Below, piece after piece: positions 18,085 through 25,282 of a DNA stretch of 64,000 bases. The notes beneath the pieces were generated by a model. It saw only the letters and a program-made list of their open reading frames with translations, had not been told where the DNA came from and did not search any database. The DNA comes from Spirochaetaceae bacterium (GTDB lineage: Bacteria > Spirochaetota > Spirochaetia > Treponematales > Treponemataceae): the NCBI GenBank assembly GCA_017416145.1, contig JAFQDD010000011.1, positions 124,001 through 188,000 of the forward strand. Reading direction: 5' to 3'. The position numbers and the translations under genes are program-made. Numbering within the stretch: the first letter of the stretch is position 1; each line of letters starts with the position of its first letter.

Positions 18085-19098
18085 ATGCAAATAAAATTGG
18101 AAGCTCTTAATCGTACTTATGGGGATGTTAAGGCTGTACAAAATGTTAGTTTAACTATTCCTTCAAATACGGTTTTTGGAATTATTGGAAAAAGTGGGGC
18201 AGGAAAATCTTCTCTTGTTCGCCTTGTGAGTTTGCTTGAAAAGCCAGATTCTGGTGAAGTTTTTTATGATGATAAACGAGTTGATAATCTTTCTAAAAAA
18301 GATTTGATTTTGCAACGTCGTAGAATTGGTATGATTTTCCAAAATTTCAATTTGTTTTCCTCTCGTACAGCTGCAAAAAATGTTGCATATCCTCTTGAAA
18401 TCTGTGGTACGCCAAAAGCTGTTATAAGAGAAAGAGTTGCTGAACTTTTGGATTTAGTTGGTCTTGGAGACAGAGCCGACGCACCAATTAGCACTTTGTC
18501 AGGTGGTCAAAAACAACGTATCGCTATTGCCAGGGCTTTGGCAAATAAGCCTGATATCCTTTTTTGTGATGAAGCAACTTCTGCCCTTGACCCTCAAACA
18601 ACTCGTTCAATTTTGGAATTGATTCGTGAAATCCAAAAAAAGATGAATCTTACAGTTGTAATGATTACTCATCAAATGGAAGTTGTTCGTGACGCTTGTG
18701 ATCAAGTTGCAGTTTTGGACAATGGAGCAGTTGTTGAACAGGGTTTTGTTTCAGATATTTTTACAAATCCAAAATCAGAAGTTACTAAGGATTTTATTTC
18801 TCATATTGGTGTAAGTTCTGTTGAAGCTGATACAAAAGAAAATGATGTAGTTCGTTGGTCATCTTCCACTGGAAAATACAGACTTTGCTTTGTTGGAGAA
18901 AAAACTGGAGAACCAATTTTAAGCAAAATGGCTAAAGAATGTAATGTGGACTTTAATATTCACGCTGGTGGTGTTCAGCACTTAACAGACAAGGATATTG
19001 GTGTTTTATATGTGGATATTGATGGAAATCCAGAAGAGGTTTCAAAGGCAATAAAGTTTTTAGAAGCAGAAAAGGTAATTGTGGAAGGTGTGAAATGA
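18085..19098 (+). CDS. metN: Methionine ABC transporter, ATP-binding protein
   Basis: The 337-residue ATPase powers uptake of methionine across the inner membrane. The Walker A motif is GKSGAGKSS, the signature is LSGGQKQR and Walker B is ILFCDEATSALD. The C-terminal about 75 residues form the NIL domain that senses methionine in MetN, which separates it from other ABC ATPases. Its stop overlaps the metI start as ATGA. The operon metN-metI-metQ has the standard order. Confidence 0.95.
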   Translation: MQIKLEALNRTYGDVKAVQNVSLTIPSNTVFGIIGKSGAGKSSLVRLVSLLEKPDSGEVFYDDKRVDNLSKKDLILQRRRIGMIFQNFNLFSSRTAAKNVAYPLEICGTPKAVIRERVAELLDLVGLGDRADAPISTLSGGQKQRIAIARALANKPDILFCDEATSALDPQTTRSILELIREIQKKMNLTVVMITHQMEVVRDACDQVAVLDNGAVVEQGFVSDIFTNPKSEVTKDFISHIGVSSVEADTKENDVVRWSSSTGKYRLCFVGEKTGEPILSKMAKECNVDFNIHAGGVQHLTDKDIGVLYVDIDGNPEEVSKAIKFLEAEKVIVEGVK

Positions 19099-19751
19099 AT
19101 ATGATTTTTACTCTTGTTAGTGAAGCAACTTTAGAAACTTTGGCTATGGTGGGGTTTTCTACTGTTTTTTCTTTGATTTTAGGTTTACCTTTGGGGATTT
19201 TACTTTGTGTAACAGACGGGGAAACTGGCATTATGAAAAAGCCTGTTCTAAATCAAGTTTTAACACGCATTGTAAACGTACTTCGCTCTTTCCCTTTTAT
19301 GATTTTGATGATTTTGCTTTTCCCTCTTTCTAGAAAAATTGTGGGAACAAGTATTGGAACAACAGCAACTATTGTGCCACTTTCTATTGCTGCCGCTCCT
19401 TTTGTGGCTCGTATTATAGAAACTGCACTAAAGGAGGTGGATCCGGGGGTCGTTCAGGCCGCCCGTGCAATGGGAAGCACAAATATGCAAATTATTTGGA
19501 AAGTGCTTTTGCCAGAAGCTATGCCATCTTTGGTTTCTGGAATCACTCTTACCATCATTAACTTAATTGGATATTCGGCTATGGCTGGGGCAATTGGTGG
19601 CGGCGGTCTTGGAGACTTGGCTATTCGCTACGGTTACCAGCGTTTTAGAACTGATATTATGGCAGTTTCTGTAATTGTTATCTTGGTTTTGGTTGAAGTA
19701 ATTCAAGTTATTGGAACAAAAATCAGTTCAAAATTATTAGCAAAAAGGTAA
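19095..19751 (+). CDS. metI: Methionine ABC transporter, permease
   Basis: This 218-residue inner-membrane permease has five or so hydrophobic segments. The EAA loop is visible as PEAMPSLVSGI. The profile matches MetI, including the conserved GAIGGGGLGDLAIRYGYQRF near the C-terminus. The first ATG overlaps the metN stop. A second ATG two codons later is also possible. Confidence 0.95.
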   Translation: MNMIFTLVSEATLETLAMVGFSTVFSLILGLPLGILLCVTDGETGIMKKPVLNQVLTRIVNVLRSFPFMILMILLFPLSRKIVGTSIGTTATIVPLSIAAAPFVARIIETALKEVDPGVVQAARAMGSTNMQIIWKVLLPEAMPSLVSGITLTIINLIGYSAMAGAIGGGGLGDLAIRYGYQRFRTDIMAVSVIVILVLVEVIQVIGTKISSKLLAKR

Positions 19752-19824
19752 ATCCGTTTTTTTTGTTTTTGCGTTGCAAAAAAATATAAAATTATTCGAT
19801 ATATTCGACAAAAAGGAAAAGAAA

Positions 19825-20625
19825 ATGAAAAGATTTTTTACTATTGTTGCAGTTTTATTAATTGCAAGTCTTGCTTTTGCAGGTGGAAAAAAAGAAGTTG
19901 ACTATTCTGTTTTAACAATCGGAGCAACTCCAGAACCTCACGCTTCTATGCTTAACTTAGTTGTAGAAGATTTAGCAAAAGAAGGAATCACACTAAAAGT
20001 TGTAGAATTCACAGATTACGTTACACCAAACGAAGCTTTGGAAAGCGGACAAATTGATGCAAACTTCTTCCAACACATTCCATACATGGAAGAATTTAAC
20101 GCAACAAAGGGCTATCACCTTTCAAACGCTGCTGGAATCCACATTGAACCAATTGCAATTTATTCAAGCAAAGTAAAAGCATTGGCTGACCTAAAAAATG
20201 GTGCAAAAATTGCAATTCCAAACGACCCAACAAATGAAGGTCGTGCATTGCTTTTGCTACAAAGTGCAGGTTTAATCAAACTTTCTGACAAAGCAGGAAT
20301 TACAGCAACTCCACTAGATGTTGTAGAAAATCCAAAAAAACTAGAATTTGTTGAAATCGAAGCAGCATCCCTTCCACGTGTTTTAGCAGACGTAGACGCA
20401 GCTGTTATCAACGGAAACTACGCAATCCCAGCTGGTTTAAGTGCAAAAAATGATGGACTTTTCGTAGAAGGTGCAGATTCACCATACGTGAACATCATCA
20501 CAGTAAAAGAGGGCAACGAAAATGATCCACGCATTGTGGCTCTTGTAAATGCTCTAAAATCAGACAAAATCAAAGATTACATCAATAAAACCTATCCAAA
20601 CGGAGAAGTTGTTTTAGTTTTCTAA
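19825..20625 (+). CDS. metQ: Methionine-binding protein MetQ, apparently not lipidated
   Basis: The 266-residue substrate-binding protein matches the NlpA/MetQ family: TIGATPEPHASML, then IDANFFQHIPYME, and NGNYAIPAG near the C-terminus. The ATG at 19825 is chosen because AAAAGGAAAAG lies just upstream and it gives a clean signal peptide; codons before it look non-coding. The signal ends ASLAFAGG with no cysteine, so a signal peptidase I cut after AFA is predicted, whereas most MetQ proteins are lipoproteins. A terminator follows. Confidence 0.93.
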   Translation: MKRFFTIVAVLLIASLAFAGGKKEVDYSVLTIGATPEPHASMLNLVVEDLAKEGITLKVVEFTDYVTPNEALESGQIDANFFQHIPYMEEFNATKGYHLSNAAGIHIEPIAIYSSKVKALADLKNGAKIAIPNDPTNEGRALLLLQSAGLIKLSDKAGITATPLDVVENPKKLEFVEIEAASLPRVLADVDAAVINGNYAIPAGLSAKNDGLFVEGADSPYVNIITVKEGNENDPRIVALVNALKSDKIKDYINKTYPNGEVVLVF

Positions 20626-20680
20626 TACAAATTACTACCGAAGATAAGTTTTTAGAGATATCTTGAATCTCAATTTGAAA

Positions 20681-20722
20681 ACACACTTAATTTGAAATAT
20701 CATTTTAAGTGTGTTTTTTTTT
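20681..20722 (+). terminator. Intrinsic terminator of metNIQ
   Basis: ACACACTTAA pairs with TTAAGTGTGT and is followed by nine or more T residues. Confidence 0.85.
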
Positions 20723-20785
20723 TCACTTTATTTTAAAATATGAAAAAACTGATTTTAAAGTAACGTTTTTTTCATACTAATGTGT

Positions 20786-20791
20786 TACAAT
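20786..20791 (+). promoter_or_regulatory. -10 box of the lipoprotein gene
   Basis: TACAAT lies about 60 bases upstream of the lipoprotein start. AGGAGA is the ribosome-binding site. The -35 box is not clear. Confidence 0.4.
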
Positions 20792-20853
20792 ATACGAACA
20801 AAGAAAAACAAGTTTGCGTTGCAAATTATAACTTAGAGTTTTAGGAGACAAAT

Positions 20854-21534
20854 ATGAATAAAAAAATACTTACATTTGTATCAATTTTGGCTTTAATCAC
20901 AATGCTAACAAGCTGTGCTTCAAAAGAAGTTGAAGATCCAGAAGCAAAAGAACTAGTTGGAACAGTAAACACAGTTGTTCTCGAACACAAAGGAACAGCT
21001 CTTGGCGTAAACCTTCTTCCAGTTTGGGTAGAAACATATATCTACGAAGGAATCACCGGTGTTGAAAAATTAAAAGATTACCAAGACAAATATTGCTTTG
21101 TTGCAGAAGAAATTTCTACAGATTTACGTGCAGGACTTGCTTGGGCAGAAGGCGTAAATATGCCACAAACAATCGCAAGAAACGTACAAACACGCGTTGA
21201 ATCAACATTTTCAGGAGCAGCCTCTGGGGCTTTAGATTCAAAATACAACACATATTTTGAGAGCATCGTAAAAACAATCACCGATATTGATTATTCAGGT
21301 GCAAAAGAAGCTGGTGAATGGTGGGTTTTGGTACGCCGCTACGACAACGACGTAAAGAAAAAATACACAGACGAATACAGAATCTACTCACTTTACACAA
21401 TGGACAAAGATTACCTAGATATGCAAATCATCAATGCAATCGACAAAGCAGCAAAAGAAAGTGAACCAGCTGCCGACAAAGACCAACTAATCAATTCAGT
21501 AAAAGACATTATCCAAGCTGAAGGATTAAAATAA
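20854..21534 (+). CDS. Treponemal-type lipoprotein of unknown function
   Basis: A 226-residue lipoprotein with signal peptide and lipobox LTSC at about residues 18-21. The mature part begins ASKEVEDPEA and contains a segment with WWVLVRRYDND. This layout resembles the LPP20/LPP-like periplasmic families found in spirochaetes, but I cannot assign a function. It is a single-gene unit with its own promoter and terminator. The codon choice favours A-ending codons and many -aca/-aaa triplets, as in highly expressed genes here (metQ looks similar). Confidence 0.8.
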   Translation: MNKKILTFVSILALITMLTSCASKEVEDPEAKELVGTVNTVVLEHKGTALGVNLLPVWVETYIYEGITGVEKLKDYQDKYCFVAEEISTDLRAGLAWAEGVNMPQTIARNVQTRVESTFSGAASGALDSKYNTYFESIVKTITDIDYSGAKEAGEWWVLVRRYDNDVKKKYTDEYRIYSLYTMDKDYLDMQIINAIDKAAKESEPAADKDQLINSVKDIIQAEGLK

Positions 21535-21554
21535 AAAAGCTCAAAAACCAAAAT

Positions 21555-21590
21555 TAGGAGATTTTCCGTACTGGGAAGTCTCCTTTTTTT
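21555..21590 (+). terminator. Intrinsic terminator of the lipoprotein gene
   Basis: AGGAGA-TTTTCC pairs with GGGAAG-TCTCCT and is followed by eight T residues. Confidence 0.85.
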
Positions 21591-21594
21591 TAGG

Positions 21595-21720
21595 AGGTTC
21601 CCTACCTACGGTAGGTCGGGCTACTCCAGATTCCGCTATCGCTCCAGCCGCTTCCCTCGTCGCTACCGCTCCTCAGTCCAGTGGCCGCTACGCGTCTTTC
21701 GTATCCCTAACCCAAAAAGA
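21595..21720. other. GC-rich non-coding segment at the edge of the accessory island
   Basis: About 120 bases are much richer in GC than the surroundings. They contain a short palindrome (CCTACC-TACGGTAGG) and repeated CGCTA-type words ending near TATCCCTAACCC. The only ORF is a spurious read-through on the minus strand. It looks like a dispersed repeat or remnant, but there is no second copy in the window. Confidence 0.4.
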
Positions 21721-21833
21721 TCACTACTGATAAAAACTTGTATAAAATCCAACAAGCAAAATCCTTCATTTATTGAAGAAACTTTAAGACAATCAACTAC
21801 AAAGCTACTAATGAACAAAGGACTGTGGTATCG

Positions 21834-21910
21834 CTGAGCTACACAGGATTCGCCGATCTGAACCATCGAATCCTGTAAGATGTTTTTATGTTTTCTTATT
21901 GCTTTAAACA
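21834..21910 (-). repeat. tRNA-Lys 3'-end-derived unit A
   Basis: On the minus strand the unit has a stem ACAGGATTCG / CGAATCCTGT, followed by the last 18 bases of tRNA-Lys (CGAATCCTGTGTAGCTCA). Two similar units (B, C) lie on the other side of the transposon, between it and the intact tRNA. Confidence 0.75.
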
Positions 21911-21926
21911 AAAAAAAAGAGTATTA

Positions 21927-21934
21927 AGTTTCCT
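21927..21934. repeat. Target site duplication, left
   Basis: AGTTTCCT directly flanks the left inverted repeat. The identical octamer flanks the right end at 25321-25328. Eight bases is the duplication size known for the IS1595 family. Confidence 0.9.
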
Positions 21935-21972
21935 CGGAATTATCCCCTCAAACACTTAAAAATCTTTTGACA
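21935..21972 (+). repeat. Left terminal inverted repeat with embedded -35 box
   Basis: The repeat starts at CGGAATTATCCCCTCA and ends at TTTTGAC. The TTGACA at 21967-21972 is a consensus -35 box, and TATTAT at 21991-21996 follows 18 bases later, eight bases before the transposase ATG. The inverted repeat therefore seems to supply part of the transposase promoter. Confidence 0.8.
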
Positions 21973-22004
21973 AATCAGAAAAACGCACTATATTATTATG
22001 TGCA

Positions 22005-22445
22005 ATGACCTTTATAGAACTACAGGAAAAATTTCCTAACAATGAAACCATTATAACACATTTCAGAACAATTCGCTACAGAAACGGTTTGATTTGTCCA
22101 CACTGCGGTTCTACCCAGAAAGTTGGCACGAGAACCGACCAACCAAAACTTTGTAATTGCAACCGTTGCCATAACACTTTTTCGATTTTTACGGGAACGA
22201 TTTTCGAGAAAACTTCTACCAATTTAACCAAGTGGTTTTATGCCGTCCATCTTTTTTTGAATGCCAAAAAAGGAATTTCTGCTTTGCAACTTCAAAGAGA
22301 AATCGGCACAACCTATAAAACTGCATGGCGTATGTTAAAGCAAATCCGCACTGCTATGGGCAATGAAAATCTTACGAAATCTTTTGAACTGATTGTCGAG
22401 GTCGATGAAACTTATGTTGGTGCGAAAAATTTAGTTACACTATAA
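22005..22445 (+). pseudogene. ISXO2-like transposase, 3'-truncated
   Basis: The 146 residues correspond to the N-terminal half of an IS1595/ISXO2-family transposase. A zinc-ribbon is visible (CPHCGS near residue 27 and CNRCHNTFS near 53), followed by the helical GTIFEKTSTNLTKWF region and the first catalytic Asp in EVDETYVG near residue 140. The reading frame ends five residues later, so the rest of the DDE/DDN catalytic core is missing. Full-length relatives are over 200 residues. The break lies 13 bases before the first 36-bp repeat, suggesting that the array replaced the 3' half. The short sequence between is ACACTATAAAAATGTGT-like and palindromic. Confidence 0.88.
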
Positions 22446-22457
22446 AAATGTGTAGCT

Positions 22458-22493
22458 ATAAAACAACCTGACCTTTTCGGGAGGTGATACACC
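22458..22493 (+). repeat. 36-bp cassette repeat, copy 1
   Basis: ATAAAACAACCTGACC, then TTTTCGGGAGGTGAT, then ACACC. ACCT..CC pairs with GG..AGGT around TTTTC, giving a small hairpin with unequal bulges (GA against G). Confidence 0.9.
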
Positions 22494-22511
22494 AATATCA
22501 GAGGCGAAATT

Positions 22512-22955
22512 ATGAGATTTTTTAATAAGATTTTTAATAAAGAAAAACACCTTACTTCGGATAAGGACTTTGACGAAAAGTATAAGATTGTCCTCATTAA
22601 AGGGTTTAATGACAATACCCCATACATTTGTGAAATCGACGACGATAGATACACAAGTGTTCTGTTTGATCCCAATGGTGAATACACTGCAAAAGACCTA
22701 AAAATCTACAAGTTTTCAACCGGCGTAAAAGAACTCTGCGTAAAAAAACTATGTTCATTGTTATTTTATAAAGACTACAAGTTTAACAGAGACGACTTCA
22801 TAAATTATCTCAAAAGAGCAGGTTGTTCAGACATTGTTGTAGACGGCTTTATTGATTGTACTTCAAGCGACATTAACAAGGACAAAATGCCAAAAACAAA
22901 ATATCTCAAAGTATATGATTACGACGGAAAGTTTATAGGAACAAAAAGAAAATAG
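22512..22955 (+). CDS. Cassette ORF 1, unknown protein
   Basis: A 147-residue soluble protein I do not recognise. It has no signal peptide or membrane segment. It is rich in Lys and Asp and has five or so cysteines, including KELCVKKLCSL in the middle and a C-terminal basic tail. The ATG has GAGGCGAA upstream in addition to the GGGAGGTGAT of the repeat. The stop is 11 bases before the next repeat, the position expected for a gene cassette. No homologue comes to mind and I offer no function. Confidence 0.65.
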   Translation: MRFFNKIFNKEKHLTSDKDFDEKYKIVLIKGFNDNTPYICEIDDDRYTSVLFDPNGEYTAKDLKIYKFSTGVKELCVKKLCSLLFYKDYKFNRDDFINYLKRAGCSDIVVDGFIDCTSSDINKDKMPKTKYLKVYDYDGKFIGTKRK

Positions 22956-22966
22956 GCTATACCTTT

Positions 22967-23002
22967 ATAAAACAACCTGACCTTTTCGGGAGGTGATACA
23001 AC
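22967..23002 (+). repeat. 36-bp cassette repeat, copy 2
   Basis: Same as copy 1 except for the last bases (ACAAC). Distance from copy 1 is 509 bases. Confidence 0.9.
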
Positions 23003-23020
23003 CGAAAAGGAAGAAGGAAC

Positions 23021-23488
23021 ATGATAGAAACCAACGAAAAATACATGAGCCAGGAAAAGCTTGATGGTATCTTATCAAGGACATTTGAGTATAATCCGTC
23101 GCAAAAAGAACTTGAAACAAAGGTTCTGTATGATGATTATTATGTGTCGCTTATCTGGCATGTTGCGTATTGTTTAAGTGTCGCCGCAAGTGAAAGTAGT
23201 TGTGATAGAAAGTATGGTAATTATCTTACTGTCGGTGACAAAATCGAACAGATAGCTCGTATCCGTGAACTTATTACAGAAATCGAAGGACTTAAAGGGC
23301 GAAAAGTCGTCCGAAATCCAAAACTTCGTGACCTTAACATGGGCGACTTTAATAAGGACATTGCACACATCCAGAAGTTTATCAAAGAAATAAAGCATTA
23401 TGGTTGCCCAGATTACATGAAAACCTATTTTAAGCAGTTTGCAGAACTTTACAAGGGTATCGAAAAGCCCGTTATCTTGTCCAATTGA
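23021..23488 (+). CDS. Cassette ORF 2, unknown helical protein
   Basis: A 155-residue protein, mostly predicted helical, with no recognised domain. Its C-terminal half (DLNMGDFNKDI... PDYMKTYFKQFAEL) resembles that of cassette ORF 3 (DLNSMKSLI... PEWTKDYFTFFENS), so the two may be distant paralogues. The start has GGAAGAAGGAA upstream. The stop codon TGA is immediately followed by the next repeat, with no spacer. Confidence 0.65.
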   Translation: MIETNEKYMSQEKLDGILSRTFEYNPSQKELETKVLYDDYYVSLIWHVAYCLSVAASESSCDRKYGNYLTVGDKIEQIARIRELITEIEGLKGRKVVRNPKLRDLNMGDFNKDIAHIQKFIKEIKHYGCPDYMKTYFKQFAELYKGIEKPVILSN

Positions 23489-23524
23489 ATAAAACGACCT
23501 GACCTTTTCGGGAGGTGATACAAC
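23489..23524 (+). repeat. 36-bp cassette repeat, copy 3
   Basis: Begins one base after the stop of cassette ORF 2. The eighth base is G here (ATAAAACG), as in copies 4-6, and A in copies 1-2. Distance from copy 2 is 522 bases. Confidence 0.9.
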
Positions 23525-23536
23525 TGGAGGAATTTT

Positions 23537-23863
23537 ATGGAAATTACCTACAACAAAAAGTGGATTAGTCATTTAGGAATTATGGCATCGGCATTATCTT
23601 CAGTTCATAGCTTTTCCCCTATACATAATCAAAAACAGATTAATAGGTGTATTGATGAAATGGAGTCTTGTAAGCAATTAATCTTAAATGCGATAAAAGA
23701 AAATAATACGTCGCCTGGAGAAATTGCGGATTTGAATAGTATGAAATCTTTAATCAAAACTGTAATCGATGAATTAAAAGACCAAAAATTGCCAGAATGG
23801 ACAAAAGACTATTTCACATTTTTTGAAAATTCTTTTTCTTCTTTTTGTGATACTTTTAATTGA
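23537..23863 (+). CDS. Cassette ORF 3, unknown helical protein
   Basis: A 108-residue soluble protein of unknown function, predicted to be almost wholly helical. It shares the C-terminal pattern with cassette ORF 2. The start is preceded by GGAGGAATTTT, a strong ribosome-binding site separate from the one in the repeat. The stop lies seven bases before repeat copy 4. Confidence 0.65.
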   Translation: MEITYNKKWISHLGIMASALSSVHSFSPIHNQKQINRCIDEMESCKQLILNAIKENNTSPGEIADLNSMKSLIKTVIDELKDQKLPEWTKDYFTFFENSFSSFCDTFN

Positions 23864-23870
23864 TGTTTCT

Positions 23871-23906
23871 ATAAAACGACCTGACCTTTTCGGGAGGTGA
23901 TACAAC
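23871..23906 (+). repeat. 36-bp cassette repeat, copy 4
   Basis: Identical to copy 3 across the 36 bases. Distance from copy 3 is 382 bases. Confidence 0.9.
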
Positions 23907-23937
23907 TATAATATTTAAACTGAAAATGGAGGATAAA

Positions 23938-24213
23938 ATGGAATTTGATAAAGAACTTGTAAATAATTATGGATTTGACTTACGCAGATTACGTTCTTCT
24001 GAGCTAACAGGACTTCCTTATCTAGTACGTAAGGACACTCCCGGTTGGAATTTTGCAGTTGAGCACAAAACTTTAGTGTCCTTCCAAGAAGGTTTTCAAG
24101 CAATTTTAGAATCTAACCTGCCAATTTGGACTATCAATGGGGACCCTATGTCAGACATAGTAGAAGGTTTATTACGCAAAGAGGGGTATACAAGTTACAT
24201 TAGCAGAGATTAA
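23938..24213 (+). CDS. Cassette ORF 4, unknown protein
   Basis: A 91-residue soluble protein with no recognised domain. The ATG at 23938 is preferred over one at 23926 because GGAGG sits at the right distance before it. It ends EGLLRKEGYTSYISRD. About 66 bases separate the stop from the next repeat, more than for ORFs 1-3. Confidence 0.6.
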   Translation: MEFDKELVNNYGFDLRRLRSSELTGLPYLVRKDTPGWNFAVEHKTLVSFQEGFQAILESNLPIWTINGDPMSDIVEGLLRKEGYTSYISRD

Positions 24214-24279
24214 GACTTTTCCCTTTTGGAACGCTTAGCACAAATTAATTTATAAACCTTTTCTACAAATTTGTATTTC

Positions 24280-24315
24280 ATAAAACGACCTGACCTTTTC
24301 GGGAGGTGATACACC
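24280..24315 (+). repeat. 36-bp cassette repeat, copy 5
   Basis: Same core as copy 4, with ACACC at the end instead of ACAAC. Distance from copy 4 is 409 bases. Confidence 0.9.
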
Positions 24316-24346
24316 ATAATACCCTAAGGTAGAAATGGAGGATAGT

Positions 24347-24601
24347 ATGAAAAAATTTATGTATTTTACAACCGGTGAAAATAATAGTTTGATAACTGTA
24401 AACCCTTTCGTCGAACCTAAGGATTATAATAACGAACGAAAAGAAGGTTGGCTTTTTTCAGATGATGAACTAAGGCTGTATTTGGAAAAATACCCAAAAG
24501 CACAATTTACGTATTGGGATGAAGAAACGAAAGAAGAAGCCCATAGACTTAGTGAACTCTTTGGGCTTGAAAAACTTAATTCTAACGGTGGTCTTTGTTA
24601 G
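24347..24601 (+). CDS. Cassette ORF 5, unknown protein
   Basis: An 84-residue acidic protein with no recognised domain. It contains a conserved-looking FSDDELRLYLEKYP segment and ends with a Cys. The ATG at 24347 follows GGAGGATAGT; the upstream in-frame ATG at 24335 is part of that ribosome-binding site. About 76 bases lie between the stop and the next repeat. On the minus strand they include an open stretch that looks protein-like but has no start. Confidence 0.6.
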   Translation: MKKFMYFTTGENNSLITVNPFVEPKDYNNERKEGWLFSDDELRLYLEKYPKAQFTYWDEETKEEAHRLSELFGLEKLNSNGGLC

Positions 24602-24677
24602 ATAAAACCCACCCATCATCGTCATAAGATTCCAGATAGGCATCACAACAGTCCATCCCCACCACTTTTGCATCTAA

Positions 24678-24713
24678 ATAAAACGACCTGACCTTTTCGG
24701 GAGGTGATACACC
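24678..24713 (+). repeat. 36-bp cassette repeat, copy 6
   Basis: Same as copy 5. Distance from copy 5 is 398 bases. No seventh copy precedes the right end of the element, so the last unit is open on its right side. Confidence 0.9.
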
Positions 24714-24749
24714 ATTATGTGTTAATATTTAAAATTAGAGAGGAAATTT

Positions 24750-25207
24750 ATGATTAAGATTACAGAATCTTTTGATTTTCAAGAAATCTTTGATACTGCA
24801 AACAATCCAAGATACAAAAAACAAGAGCATTTAATGGAAACCCTTGTTGACGCAAAAATTGATGACTTGAATACTTTCCTGAGTAGCCATCCTGTTGAAG
24901 ATAAAATTTTGCATTTAACCGCAAAAGATTTGGAGAAAACAAATACAAGTTTCTAGCATCGAGTGTTATGCGAAAAAATAATCCAACACTAGCAGGTGAC
25001 CTTGAAAGTTTATTACCTGAACTTTTAAAGAAATACAAGGTCGTAAAATGGGATGCTTCTAAAGAAAATCCTGCAAATAAAAGATACAAAGAGTTTACTG
25101 ATAAATACGGTGGGGAGATAAAACCTTATACAGAAAAAGATGAAGATACTGGTCTTGGAGAAGAAATGATTCAGTATGTTATAGAAAGTAAAAGAGATTC
25201 TGATTAA
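24750..25207 (+). pseudogene. Cassette ORF 6, probably one gene split by a frameshift
   Basis: Two ORFs lie in different frames: 24750-24956 (68 residues, ATG with AGAGAGGAAA upstream) and 24968-25207 (79 residues, no ribosome-binding site). The second frame is open back to 24905 and reads NKYKFLASSVMRKNN before its first ATG, so a one-base shift in the A-rich stretch near 24934-24945 would fuse the two into a protein of about 150 residues. I do not recognise the product. It may instead be two overlapping small genes, or programmed frameshifting. A long, 110-base AT-rich tail separates it from the right inverted repeat. Confidence 0.5.
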
Positions 25208-25282
25208 TTACATTATGATACAAGAATGCTCTGCCATAACAATTTATCAAACGAATCAATAAATCTGTTGTTTTGTCTAAAA

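Noticed and set aside
21663-21911. 82-residue minus-strand ORF left of the transposon
   Set aside because: It runs through the tRNA-derived hairpin unit and the GC-rich repeat; no family resemblance and no ribosome-binding site.
22458-22493. Canonical integron attC site
   Set aside because: The repeat has a small hairpin but no RYYYAAC / GTTRRRY core boxes in inverted arrangement, and no integrase or attI is in the window. Kept only as 'attC-like'.
22475-22512. GGGAGGTGAT in each 36-bp repeat as the ribosome-binding site of the cassette ORFs
   Set aside because: It matches the anti-Shine-Dalgarno well but lies about 20-60 bases from the ORF starts, and most of the ORFs have a second, correctly spaced site.
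24589-24685. Minus-strand coding-like stretch between cassette ORF 5 and repeat 6
   Set aside because: It reads as a plausible peptide (VVGMDCCDAYLES) but has no start codon, overlaps ORF 5 in antisense and is only about 30 codons. It may be a remnant of another cassette.
22458-24713. CRISPR array, because 36-bp repeats recur regularly
   Set aside because: The spacing is 380-520 bases and each interval holds an ORF with its own ribosome-binding site; CRISPR spacers are 25-45 bases. No cas gene is present.
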